From Nocardioides sp. S-1144 (GTDB taxonomy: Bacteria > Actinomycetota > Actinomycetes > Propionibacteriales > Nocardioidaceae): 64,000 bases of DNA. Under the pieces are notes generated by a model that was not told the origin of the DNA, did no database searches, and saw only the letters and a program-made list of their open reading frames with translations. Where the stretch lies: NCBI RefSeq assembly GCF_005954645.2, contig NZ_CP040695.2, positions 3,596,001 to 3,660,000 of the forward strand. Direction: 5' to 3'. The position numbers and the translations under genes are program-made. Positions 17,661-25,817 of this stretch are shown here, in pieces (position 1 is the first letter of the stretch; every line of letters begins with the position of its first letter).

Positions 17661-18938
17661 CTAGAACCCGGTCGTGCACCAGGGCTCGGGGCCGACGTCG
17701 GCCATCCGGGCCCACCGCTGCACCGCGGACGACTCGCCGAGCAGGCGCCCGGCCGCGGCCAGCACGTCGGTGGTGACGCCGCCGAGGTAGAGCGCACCGA
17801 GGGTGTCGGCGGACAGCCGGAGGTCGGCGGCGTCCTCGGTGGCCCCGACCCGGGCGACGCCGTCCACGACCTCGACCCGCCACCGCCCGGCGGCGTGGCC
17901 GAGCGCGTCGTCGACGTCGAGCACGACCGAGCCGTCGGCACCCCACGCGCGGGCGCCGAGGGCCGCGGGGACGTCGAGCACCCGCACCCAGAGCAGGTCC
18001 GCGACCTTCGTCGTGGTCACGACGCGCGGGTCGGTGAGCGCCCAGTCGAGGACGCCGGACAGCGGGGCGCGCCGCCAGCGCGCCTGCTCGACCAGGTCGA
18101 TGTCGGCCAGCTGCCGCCACAGCGCCAGCTGCACCTCCGGGGTCAGCCCGACCAGGTCGACCACGTCGATGGTCTCGCGGCCCTCGACCTGGCCGGCCAG
18201 GCTCCACAGCGCGTAGCCGTCGGCGGCGCCGCCGGCGTCGAGGTGGAGGACGGCGCGCAGCTTGCGGTTCTCGCTGCCGGACTCCCAGTCGAAGGCGCCG
18301 GTGAGGATGGACTCGTAGAACTGCGGGCGGCCCACCGCCCCGCGCGTGGCCGCGGCGTGGGCGGCGAAGACCCGCCGCACGTGCGGCCAGGCCGTCGCGG
18401 GGTCGACGAGCGTGAAGGTGCCCGGCGGCGCGGGCTCACGGCGCAGGGCGAAGCGGGCGCCGAGGTCGACGACGACGTGGCGCAGCCGGGTGCCGAGGCC
18501 GAAGCCGAAGCGGCCGTAGATGCTGCCCTCGGACACGGTGAGCGCGGCCAGCGGTCGCCCCTGGGCCACCGCGTGGGCCAGGTCGTCGGTCATCAGCCGG
18601 CGGGCCAGGCCGCGGCGCCGGTGGGTGGGCGCGACGGTCACGTCGGTGATCATGTGCAGCGGCAGCGACCGGCCCGGCGCCACCGTGATCTCCCCCTGCC
18701 AGCTCGCCAGGGTCCCGACCGGCACCTCGGCGCCGGGCAGCGTGGTCTCGGGACGCCAGGCCCCGGCGACGCGGGCGGACTGGGCGACGGCGTTGTCGAC
18801 CAGGCGCCGGGTGCGGCCGTCGTCGGGGCGGGCCTCGAGGAAGCTGCGGTGCACGGCCTCGCTCCAGGCCTCCACCCGCGCGCGACCGGCCTCGGACTCG
18901 TCACCGACGTCGAGGACGCCGTGCAGCAGCTCGGACAT
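17661..18938 (-). CDS. Eis-like GNAT N-acetyltransferase with SCP2-like C-domain
   Basis: This 425-residue enzyme has the three-part layout of Eis: two GNAT-fold lobes and a C-terminal sterol-carrier-like domain. The CoA loop is VAPTHRRRGLARRL (about 102-115), a tyrosine in SEGSIYGRFGFG (Tyr141) matches the general acid of Eis, and the protein ends in Phe, whose terminal carboxylate is catalytic in Eis. Such enzymes acetylate amines, including aminoglycosides. The ATG is set by a -10 box TAGGGT 7 nt upstream. It is divergent from xpb with only 44 bp between starts. Confidence 0.88.
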   Translation of the reverse strand: MSELLHGVLDVGDESEAGRARVEAWSEAVHRSFLEARPDDGRTRRLVDNAVAQSARVAGAWRPETTLPGAEVPVGTLASWQGEITVAPGRSLPLHMITDVTVAPTHRRRGLARRLMTDDLAHAVAQGRPLAALTVSEGSIYGRFGFGLGTRLRHVVVDLGARFALRREPAPPGTFTLVDPATAWPHVRRVFAAHAAATRGAVGRPQFYESILTGAFDWESGSENRKLRAVLHLDAGGAADGYALWSLAGQVEGRETIDVVDLVGLTPEVQLALWRQLADIDLVEQARWRRAPLSGVLDWALTDPRVVTTTKVADLLWVRVLDVPAALGARAWGADGSVVLDVDDALGHAAGRWRVEVVDGVARVGATEDAADLRLSADTLGALYLGGVTTDVLAAAGRLLGESSAVQRWARMADVGPEPWCTTGF

Positions 18939-18945
18939 GCCGTCG

Positions 18946-18951
18946 ACCCTA
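18946..18951 (-). promoter_or_regulatory. -10 box TAGGGT, leaderless start of Eis-like gene
   Basis: TAGGGT on the minus strand ends 7 nt before the ATG at 18938. Confidence 0.6.
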
Positions 18952-18970
18952 CGGCCGCCCGCCGCCTCCG

Positions 18971-18976
18971 TAGACT
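18971..18976 (+). promoter_or_regulatory. xpb: -10 box TAGACT, leaderless start of xpb
   Basis: TAGACT ends 6 nt before the GTG at 18983. Only 19 bp separate it from the opposing Eis-like -10 box. Confidence 0.6.
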
Positions 18977-18982
18977 CGTGCG

Positions 18983-20623
18983 GTGAACACCGGCCCGCTC
19001 ATCGTCCAGTCGGACAAGACCCTCCTGCTCGAGATCGACCACGAGCAGGCGGCCGACTGCCGCAAGGCGATCGCGCCGTTCGCCGAGCTCGAGCGCTCCC
19101 CCGAGCACGTCCACACCTACCGGCTGACGCCGCTGGGGCTGTGGAACGCCCGCGCGGCCGGGCACGACGCCGAGCAGGTCGTCGACATCCTGCTCACCTA
19201 CAGCCGCTACGCCGTCCCGCACTCGCTGCTCGTCGACGTCGCCGAGACGATGGCGCGCTACGGCCGGCTGCGCCTGGAGAAGCACCCGGTGCACGGCCTG
19301 GTGCTCGCCAGCAACGACCGGCCGGTGCTCGAGGAGGTGCTGCGCGCCAAGAAGATCGCCGGGATGCTCGGCAACCGGATCGACGACGACACCGTCGCCG
19401 TCCACGCCTCCGAGCGCGGCAACCTCAAGCAGGCGCTGCTCAAGCTGGGGTGGCCGGCGGAGGACTTCGCCGGCTACGTCGACGGCGAGGCCCACGCGAT
19501 CGCGCTCGACGAGACCGAGTGGCACCTGCGCGACTACCAGCGCCAGGCGGCCGACTCGTTCTGGCACGGGGGCTCGGGCGTCGTCGTCCTGCCCTGTGGC
19601 GCCGGCAAGACCCTGGTCGGCGCCGCGGCCATGGCCCACGCCCAGGCGACCACGCTGATCCTGGTCACCAACACCGTGAGCGCGCGGCAGTGGAAGGACG
19701 AGCTGATCAAGCGCACCTCGTTGACCGAGGACGAGATCGGCGAGTACTCCGGCACCGTCAAGGAGATCCGGCCGGTCACCATCGCGACCTACCAGGTGAT
19801 GACGACCAAGCGCGGCGGCGCCTACCGCCACCTCGAGCTGCTCGACGCCCGCGACTGGGGCCTCATCGTCTACGACGAGGTGCACCTGCTGCCCGCGCCG
19901 ATCTTCCGGATGACGGCCAACCTCCAGGCGCGGCGCCGGATCGGGCTGACCGCGACCCTGGTGCGCGAGGACGGCCGCGAGGGCGACGTGTTCTCGCTGA
20001 TCGGGCCGAAGCGGTTCGACGCCCCGTGGAAGGACATCGAGGCGCAGGGCTGGATCGCCCCGGCCGACTGCGTCGAGGTCCGGGTGACCCTGCCGACGTC
20101 GGAGCGGCTGGTCTACGCCGTCGCCGAGCCCGAGGAGCGCTACCGCCTCGCCTCCTGCACCCACGAGAAGATCCAGGTGGTCCGCGACCTCGTCGCCGCC
20201 CACGGTGACCAGCCGACGCTGGTCATCGGGCAGTACATCGACCAGCTCGACGAGCTCGCCGAGAAGCTCGACGCCCCGGTCATCAAGGGCGAGACCCCGG
20301 TCAAGGAGCGCCAGCGCCTCTTCGAGGCGTTCCGCTCCGGCGAGATCGGCCTGCTCGTGGTGTCGAAGGTCGCGAACTTCTCCATCGACCTGCCCTCGGC
20401 CGAGGTCGCGATCCAGGTGTCCGGCTCGTTCGGCTCGCGCCAGGAGGAGGCCCAGCGTCTGGGCCGGCTGCTGCGTCCCAAGGACGACGGCAAGACCGCG
20501 CACTTCTACACGATCGTCTCCCGCGACACCGTCGACGCCGACTTCGCCCAGAACCGGCAGCGCTTCCTCGCCGAGCAGGGCTACGCCTACCGGATCGTCG
20601 ACGCCGAGGACCTGCCGGCCTGA
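18983..20623 (+). CDS. xpb: DNA repair helicase, XPB/ERCC3 type
   Basis: This 546-residue superfamily 2 helicase is the bacterial counterpart of the TFIIH subunit XPB (compare Rv0861c). Visible are the damage-recognition-like N-terminal domain (1-190), Walker A PCGAGKT (about 203), the DEVH box (about 297), motif III LTATL followed by the RED motif LVREDGREGD, and motif VI QRLGRLLR. It should unwind DNA 3' to 5' with ATP during repair, although the bacterial role is poorly defined. The GTG follows a leaderless -10 box. It ends convergently with the next gene across two perfect palindromes. Confidence 0.95.
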   Translation: MNTGPLIVQSDKTLLLEIDHEQAADCRKAIAPFAELERSPEHVHTYRLTPLGLWNARAAGHDAEQVVDILLTYSRYAVPHSLLVDVAETMARYGRLRLEKHPVHGLVLASNDRPVLEEVLRAKKIAGMLGNRIDDDTVAVHASERGNLKQALLKLGWPAEDFAGYVDGEAHAIALDETEWHLRDYQRQAADSFWHGGSGVVVLPCGAGKTLVGAAAMAHAQATTLILVTNTVSARQWKDELIKRTSLTEDEIGEYSGTVKEIRPVTIATYQVMTTKRGGAYRHLELLDARDWGLIVYDEVHLLPAPIFRMTANLQARRRIGLTATLVREDGREGDVFSLIGPKRFDAPWKDIEAQGWIAPADCVEVRVTLPTSERLVYAVAEPEERYRLASCTHEKIQVVRDLVAAHGDQPTLVIGQYIDQLDELAEKLDAPVIKGETPVKERQRLFEAFRSGEIGLLVVSKVANFSIDLPSAEVAIQVSGSFGSRQEEAQRLGRLLRPKDDGKTAHFYTIVSRDTVDADFAQNRQRFLAEQGYAYRIVDAEDLPA

Positions 20624-20635
20624 CCGGGCCGGGAT

Positions 20636-20655
20636 TTCCCCGGTCGACCGGGGAA
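20636..20655. terminator. 20-bp perfect palindrome after xpb
   Basis: The sequence TTCCCCGGTCGACCGGGGAA is a perfect palindrome 12 nt past the xpb stop. It is the first of two adjacent palindromes between convergent genes. Confidence 0.55.
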
Positions 20656-20657
20656 GT

Positions 20658-20695
20658 CTGAACTTGTCGGCCGGGATCCCGGCCGACAAGTTCAG
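20658..20695. terminator. 38-bp perfect palindrome, likely bidirectional terminator
   Basis: The arms CTGAACTTGTCGGCCGGGA and its exact complement meet at 20676/20677 with no unpaired loop. It lies between the stops of xpb and the secreted hydrolase, the expected place for a shared terminator. It is uncommonly long and perfect, and so could also be a protein-binding site or a mobile palindrome. Confidence 0.6.
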
Positions 20696-20717
20696 GTTTG
20701 AGCCGTCCAGTCGGGCC

Positions 20718-23474
20718 TCAGCGGTCGCGGACGACGACGGTGGCCCGGCGCGAGCGGCCCACCCCGCTGGCGTACCGGATCGTCAGCCGCTCGACGCCCT
20801 CGCGTCGGGCGTCGGCGCGGACCGGGATCACGATCCGTGCCGTCGTCCCGCCGGCCCGGATCCGGGTGCCGAGGGTGATCTGGCACCGGTGGAGCGCCTG
20901 CGTGCAGCTCCCGTCGGGCGTCACCCGGCGCAGCCACGCGGCCGGCACGTCGGCTCCGCTCAGCAGCGGGCCCGGCCCCCGCACGACCGTGAGGTTCGGG
21001 TACAGGTCGTCCCCGAGCGGCGCGGAGAGCCGGACGGTCAGCACGACCGAGGCCCCCTCCCGCACCGAGCGGGTCAGGCGGACCCGGACCTTCGGCAGCG
21101 GGTCGTCATCACGGACGGTGAGGCTGCCCTGGTAGACGTCGGTGGCGAGGTTGCGCGCGGGCCAGGCGGTGATCTGCACCGGGCCACCCCCACCGTGGAC
21201 GTCGTCGACGAGGTACGGGACCGGGATCGTGCCCGAGGTCTGCCCCGGGGCGACGTCGACGGAGAACCGCTGGCGGCTCTCGAGCGTCTGGCCGGTGGTG
21301 ACGACGGTCATCCGGGCCGGCGCGGTGACGTCGCCGGTGATCGTGAACGGGACCCGGGCGATCCGGCGGACGGTCCGGCGCCCCGGCGGGTCGCCCTCGT
21401 CGATCCTCAGCCGGCCGAGGCTCACCTGCGGAGCCCGGGTCGCGGGGACGGCGGCCAGGACGGCGGGCGCGGCCGCGACGTCGGCGACCCAGACCCGGCC
21501 CCGGGTGGAGCGTCCGACGAGCTCGACGGAGCGGACGTCGGTGAGGTCGATCCCGGTGGCGCCGGCGGCGTCCACGAGCACGGCCTGGGCCCACAGCTTG
21601 GTCGCCTCGCCGGCGTCCAGCAGCGGCGCGAGGCGCCGGCCGCCGTCCGGGTCGAGGGTGACGGTGCCGCCCGCGCCGTCGGTGAGCCGGACCTGCAGGT
21701 CCACCGTCCCGCGCCGCGGGTCGACGATCGTGCGGAGCGCGAGCCGGTCGGTGCTCAGGTCGAGCGGCCGGTCGAAGCGCAGGCCGCCGACCGCACCGGC
21801 GCGGGACCAGTCGAGCTCGAGGAAGGCACGGGTCGGGATGGGCTCGTAGGACGAGGACCAGTGCGGCGCGACGAACCTGCGGATGCCGGAGCCGCAGTCG
21901 GCGACCGGGCCGGTGGCCTCCGAGACGCGCCCGGTGCAGATCCGGGTCCGCGCGCCGCCGCCGGCCAGCGTCGGGGTGGCCTCAATCCCCGGACGACGCA
22001 CGTCGCGGCCGCCGCCGAGGGCGTGGCTGCGGACGACGGCGTCCCCGGTCGACGGCACCGACACCGCCGAGCCGTCGAAGAGGGGCAGGTAGGCGTCGTC
22101 GCCGGTGAACAACCGGACGGCGGCCGCGACGTAGGCCTTGCCGACGTCGCGCTGCCCGCGGGCCGAGAGCCGGTCGGGCGCGCGTCGTCCGCAGGCCGCG
22201 TCGGGGTCGGCACCCCAGTCGTCGTTGGCCGGGGCCACCGCGGTGCCCGGCGTCCACTCGGTGTTGAAGAAGTTGTGGTTGGCGCCCATCACCAGCAGCG
22301 AGCTCTTCAGGGAGGTGTCGTCGGTGGCGAGGTCGCGGGCGGTGTCGGTGAACTTCTGGCCCTGGATGTCGAACACGTCGCCGTCGCAGTAGGGCAGCAC
22401 CGTCGCGGTCGGCACGTAGGGCGCGGTGTGCGAGGCGAAGTCGGTCGGCGCGATGAGCACCTGCCCGGCAACCCGGTACGGCGCGGAGAGCGGGATCTCG
22501 ATCGAGGCGCGGTCGACGCCCTCCCCGCCACGGCTGTGACCGACCAGGACGACCTGGTCGAGGTCGACCTGGTGCGCGGCCGCGAGCGTCGTCCAGTGGT
22601 CGAGGTGCTCGCGGACGATCCGGGCGCGGGCGTCGGCGCCGCCGTCGTCGAGCCCGCCGTCCTGGGCGTTGATGCCGTTGACCCGGACCGAGACCGTGGC
22701 GTAGCCCTGCGAGGCGAGCAGCTGCTGCACGTAGACGTAGCCCAGGTGGCTCGGGATCTCCTCGAACCGGCCGCGGCACGGCCAGCGCCGGGCATAGGCG
22801 TCGTCGTCGTCGGGGTCGTAGCAGACCTCGTGCCGCCCGTGCAGGAACACGACGAGCGGACGCGGTCCGGTCGCGGCCGAGGCGGCCGGCTCGACGACGT
22901 GGCCGACCATCTCGATCGGCTGGGGCATGCCGGGCACCCGCACGCCGGGCAGCCGGTAGTCGCTGCTGACCGTGGGGAACGGACCGGCGGCGCCGGGGTC
23001 GGGCGCGTCGAGCGGGGTGGCGCGCGGTGCGGCCAGCGGTCTGCCGGACGCCGGGCCGGCCGGGTCGGAGCCGGCCTCGTCGAGCCGGTCGCCGGACAGG
23101 ACGACGTCCAGGTCGGCGGGGTCGGGCGCGGCCTCGGCGGTGACGACCGCCCGCACCGTGCGGCCGTCGGCCGCCGTCGTCGTCGGGCCGAACGTGAGTC
23201 CGGCGCCGCTGATCGTGGGGCGGTCGGAGTTCAGCGGCAGGACGTCGGGCGCGGTCCACGACACCGTGAACCGGCCGTCGCCGAGCGCGGTGACCCCCCA
23301 CTCGCCCACCTCCCCCGCGTCCGGCTCGGCGGCCGAGGACGCGGGGGCCGGGGCCGCGGACGTCGGGGCCGCGAGAGTCGGAGACGCGGACGCCGGGCTC
23401 GCGGACGCCGGGGCGAGGGTCACGCCGAGCGCTGCGGCGGCGACGACGGCGAGCAGGCGGCGGGTGGTGGTCAT
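20718..23474 (-). CDS. Large secreted alpha/beta hydrolase with Calx-beta-like repeats
   Basis: This 918-residue exported protein has a signal peptide (MTTTRRLLAVVAAAALGVTL) and an Ala/Pro/Ser stretch. A hydrolase domain (about 170-460) follows, with VFLHGRHEVCY, the nucleophile elbow GHSRGG (Ser314) and a likely His in GANHNFFNTEW. Then come a beta-rich module and two Calx-beta-like modules (LGRLRIDEGDP to SLTVRDDDP; KVRVRLTRSVREGAS to end). Calx-beta modules bind calcium and mediate adhesion. The ATG at 23474 is supported by a -10 box TATGGT 6 nt upstream. It could be an esterase or lipase; the substrate is unknown. Confidence 0.82.
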   Translation of the reverse strand: MTTTRRLLAVVAAAALGVTLAPASASPASASPTLAAPTSAAPAPASSAAEPDAGEVGEWGVTALGDGRFTVSWTAPDVLPLNSDRPTISGAGLTFGPTTTAADGRTVRAVVTAEAAPDPADLDVVLSGDRLDEAGSDPAGPASGRPLAAPRATPLDAPDPGAAGPFPTVSSDYRLPGVRVPGMPQPIEMVGHVVEPAASAATGPRPLVVFLHGRHEVCYDPDDDDAYARRWPCRGRFEEIPSHLGYVYVQQLLASQGYATVSVRVNGINAQDGGLDDGGADARARIVREHLDHWTTLAAAHQVDLDQVVLVGHSRGGEGVDRASIEIPLSAPYRVAGQVLIAPTDFASHTAPYVPTATVLPYCDGDVFDIQGQKFTDTARDLATDDTSLKSSLLVMGANHNFFNTEWTPGTAVAPANDDWGADPDAACGRRAPDRLSARGQRDVGKAYVAAAVRLFTGDDAYLPLFDGSAVSVPSTGDAVVRSHALGGGRDVRRPGIEATPTLAGGGARTRICTGRVSEATGPVADCGSGIRRFVAPHWSSSYEPIPTRAFLELDWSRAGAVGGLRFDRPLDLSTDRLALRTIVDPRRGTVDLQVRLTDGAGGTVTLDPDGGRRLAPLLDAGEATKLWAQAVLVDAAGATGIDLTDVRSVELVGRSTRGRVWVADVAAAPAVLAAVPATRAPQVSLGRLRIDEGDPPGRRTVRRIARVPFTITGDVTAPARMTVVTTGQTLESRQRFSVDVAPGQTSGTIPVPYLVDDVHGGGGPVQITAWPARNLATDVYQGSLTVRDDDPLPKVRVRLTRSVREGASVVLTVRLSAPLGDDLYPNLTVVRGPGPLLSGADVPAAWLRRVTPDGSCTQALHRCQITLGTRIRAGGTTARIVIPVRADARREGVERLTIRYASGVGRSRRATVVVRDR

Positions 23475-23480
23475 GCCGGG

Positions 23481-23486
23481 ACCATA
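23481..23486 (-). promoter_or_regulatory. -10 box TATGGT, leaderless start of secreted hydrolase
   Basis: TATGGT on the minus strand ends 6 nt before the ATG at 23474 and decides that start over an ATG seven codons upstream. Confidence 0.6.
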
Positions 23487-23618
23487 GGTCTTCACGACCG
23501 GGAGACGCGCTGGCCGGCCGAAAGGTTGCGCGCCCGCGGCGCCCGTCCGCCCGCGGCCCGTCGGCCGGCCGCCGTCTCGCCGACGCCACGGCCGGTGCGG
23601 GGCCGTCCCGCGCCGCCG

Positions 23619-23624
23619 TAGGCT
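23619..23624 (+). promoter_or_regulatory. serA: -10 box TAGGCT, leaderless start of serA
   Basis: TAGGCT ends 8 nt before the GTG at 23633. Confidence 0.5.
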
Positions 23625-23632
23625 GGTGGCAC

Positions 23633-24832
23633 GTGAAGGCCCTCCTGCTCGAGAACATCCACCCGGTCGCCGTCGAGACCCTCGAACGACGTGGCTTCGA
23701 GGTCGAGCTCCGCTCGGCAGCGATGAGCCAGGACGAGCTGGTGGCGACCCTGCCCGGCGTCCACCTCCTCGGCATCCGCTCGAACACCACGATCACCCCG
23801 CGGGTCCTGGACGCCGCGACCGACCTGGTCGCCGTCGGGTGCTTCTGCATCGGCACCAACCAGGTCGACCTCGCCGCCGCCGCCGACCGCGGCGTGGCGG
23901 TCTTCAACGCGCCGTACTCCAACACCCGCAGCGTCGTCGAGCTCGTGATCGGCGAGATCATCGCGCTGGGCCGCCGGCTCTCGGAGAAGACCCAGCGCAT
24001 GCACGAGGGCATCTGGGACAAGTCGGCCAAGGGCAGCCACGAGGTGCGCGGGCGCACGCTCGGCATCGTGGGCTACGGCAACATCGGCACCCAGCTGTCC
24101 AACCTCGCCGAGGCGCTCGGCATGCGGGTCGTCTTCTTCGACACCGCCGACCGCCTCGCGCACGGCAACGCCCGCCGGATGGCGACGCTCGACGACCTGC
24201 TCGCCGAGGCCGACGTCGTGTCGCTGCACGTCGACGGCCGCCCCGGCAACGCCGGCTTCTTCGGCGACGAGCAGTTCAAGAAGATGAAGCCCCGCTCGCT
24301 GTTCATCAACGCCGCGCGCGGCATGGTCGTCGACGACGTCTCGCTGCGCGAGCACATCCTGTCCGGCCACATCGCCGGCGCCGCGCTCGACGTCTTCCCG
24401 GTCGAACCGAAGGCCCAGGGCGACGAGTTCATGTCGGTGCTGCGCGGCCTCGACAACGTCATCCTGACCCCGCACGTCGGCGGCTCCACCCAGGAGGCGC
24501 AGGAGGAGATCGGCTGGTTCGTCTCGGGCAAGCTCGCGGCGTTCGCCCTCGAGGGCCGCACCGAGCTGTCGGTCAACCTGCCCGCCGTCCTGGCTCCGCG
24601 CCTCGGCCTGGGGTCGCGCGTCGGCTTCCTGCACGTCAACGTCCCCGGCGTCCTGGCCGACCTCAACGCGCGCCTGGCCGAGCAGGGGCTCAACGTCACC
24701 GCCCAGTACCTCGCCACCCGTGGCGAGCAGGGCTACGTCGCCACCGACGTCGCCGGCCCGGTCACCGACACCGTCCTGGCCGCCCTCGGCCACTCCGAGC
24801 AGACCATCTGGGTCCGTTCCTGGGACTCCTGA
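23633..24832 (+). CDS. serA: D-3-phosphoglycerate dehydrogenase
   Basis: This 399-residue cytoplasmic enzyme oxidises 3-phosphoglycerate with NAD to start serine synthesis. It has the NAD-binding GYGNIGTQLSNLAEALGM (about 147), the catalytic Arg in NAARGMVVDD, and His281 in TPHVGGSTQEAQEEIG. A C-terminal ACT domain (GFLHVNVPGVLADLNARLAEQG onward) binds serine for feedback inhibition. The length and the absence of an intervening ASB domain make it the E. coli type rather than the longer mycobacterial type. It stands alone, with a leaderless promoter and its own terminator. Confidence 0.93.
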   Translation: MKALLLENIHPVAVETLERRGFEVELRSAAMSQDELVATLPGVHLLGIRSNTTITPRVLDAATDLVAVGCFCIGTNQVDLAAAADRGVAVFNAPYSNTRSVVELVIGEIIALGRRLSEKTQRMHEGIWDKSAKGSHEVRGRTLGIVGYGNIGTQLSNLAEALGMRVVFFDTADRLAHGNARRMATLDDLLAEADVVSLHVDGRPGNAGFFGDEQFKKMKPRSLFINAARGMVVDDVSLREHILSGHIAGAALDVFPVEPKAQGDEFMSVLRGLDNVILTPHVGGSTQEAQEEIGWFVSGKLAAFALEGRTELSVNLPAVLAPRLGLGSRVGFLHVNVPGVLADLNARLAEQGLNVTAQYLATRGEQGYVATDVAGPVTDTVLAALGHSEQTIWVRSWDS

Positions 24833-24835
24833 CCC

Positions 24836-24876
24836 GCCGAGTCGGCGTTCGTGCTCAACGCGAACGCCGACTCGGC
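24836..24876 (+). terminator. serA terminator, 16-bp perfect stem
   Basis: GCCGAGTCGGCGTTCG and its exact complement are separated by 9 nt and lie 4 nt after the serA stop. There is no U-tract, as is usual in actinobacteria. Confidence 0.8.
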
Positions 24877-24934
24877 CCGTCTGCACTTGAACTTCACGCC
24901 GACTCGCCACCCTTCTGGGTCGTGGGGTGCTGCG

Positions 24935-24940
24935 TAGGGT
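24935..24940 (+). promoter_or_regulatory. -10 box TAGGGT upstream of the MpaB gene
   Basis: TAGGGT ends 7 nt before a GTG at 24948 that opens a four-codon reading frame, not the main gene. The main ATG is 11 nt further on. Confidence 0.5.
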
Positions 24941-24947
24941 CGACCTC

Positions 24948-24962
24948 GTGATGGGGACATGA
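24948..24962 (+). other. Candidate minimal upstream ORF (GTG ATG GGG ACA TGA)
   Basis: This four-codon frame sits exactly where a leaderless start is expected after the -10 box. Its stop overlaps the main ATG at 24959 as ATGA. It could couple termination and re-initiation to translate the MpaB gene. It may equally be chance, with GGGGA serving as a very close ribosome binding site. Confidence 0.3.
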
Positions 24963-25804
24963 TCAACGACGTCCGGGGACGCCTCGGCGAGGCGCTGTTC
25001 CTGCGCGTCGCGGGGCCGGAGGGGCCGGCCCAGCGGGACCGGATCCACGGCGCCGAGGGGCCGCGCTGGTTCGAGCCGGGCAGCCCGATCACCGAGGTGC
25101 ACGGCGACGCCTCGATGTTCGTCGGCGGGATCCGGGCCCTGCTGCTGCAGACCCTGCACCCGGCCGCGATGCGCGCCGTCGCGGAGCACTCCGGCTACCG
25201 CGGCGACATGTGGGGACGACTGCACCGCACCAGCACCTTCCTCGCGACCACCACCTTCGGCGCGGCCGACGACGCCCAGCGCTCGGTCGACATCGTCCGG
25301 GCGATCCACCGCCGGGTCGTCGGCACGATGCCCGACGGCAGCGCCTACGCCGCCTCCGACCCGCACCTGCTGCGCTGGGTGCACGTCGCGGAGGTCGACA
25401 GCTTCCTGCGCGCCCACACCGTCTACGGCCAGCGCGCGCTCGACCAGGACGAGCGCGACGAGTACGTCGCCCAGGCCGGGCTGGTGGCCCGGCGGCTGGG
25501 CGCGAGCGACGTCCCCGCGAACGAGGCCGAGCTCGTCGACGCGCTGGCGTCCTACCGACCCGAGCTGCGCGGCACGCCCGAGGCCCGCGAGGCGGTGCGC
25601 CACGTGCTGGTCCACCCGCCGCTGCCGCTGCTCGCCCGGGCTCCGTACGGCGTGCTGGTGGCCGCCGCGGTGGGCCTGATGCCGGCCTGGACCCGCCCCC
25701 AGCTGCGGCTGCCCTGGCTCCCGGTCACCGAGCGGACCGTCGTGCGCGGGCTCGGCTCGGCGGCGACCGGCACCATTCGCTGGGCGATGCGCCCGCCCGC
25801 CTGA
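24959..25804 (+). CDS. MpaB/DUF2236 oxygenase-family protein
   Basis: This 281-residue mostly helical protein belongs to the family of MpaB and the rubber oxygenase Lcp, which use a b-type haem in some members. Family segments visible are EVHGDASMFVGGIRALLLQTLHPAAMRAVAEHSGYRGD, split here by family order, and the central WVHVAEVDSFLRAHTVYG. I see no signal peptide, so it should be cytoplasmic, unlike Lcp. Most actinobacteria carry several such genes with no known substrate. It is followed after 13 nt by an HD-domain gene on the same strand. Confidence 0.8.
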   Translation: MINDVRGRLGEALFLRVAGPEGPAQRDRIHGAEGPRWFEPGSPITEVHGDASMFVGGIRALLLQTLHPAAMRAVAEHSGYRGDMWGRLHRTSTFLATTTFGAADDAQRSVDIVRAIHRRVVGTMPDGSAYAASDPHLLRWVHVAEVDSFLRAHTVYGQRALDQDERDEYVAQAGLVARRLGASDVPANEAELVDALASYRPELRGTPEAREAVRHVLVHPPLPLLARAPYGVLVAAAVGLMPAWTRPQLRLPWLPVTERTVVRGLGSAATGTIRWAMRPPA

Positions 25805-25817
25805 GGAGGTCCTGGGT

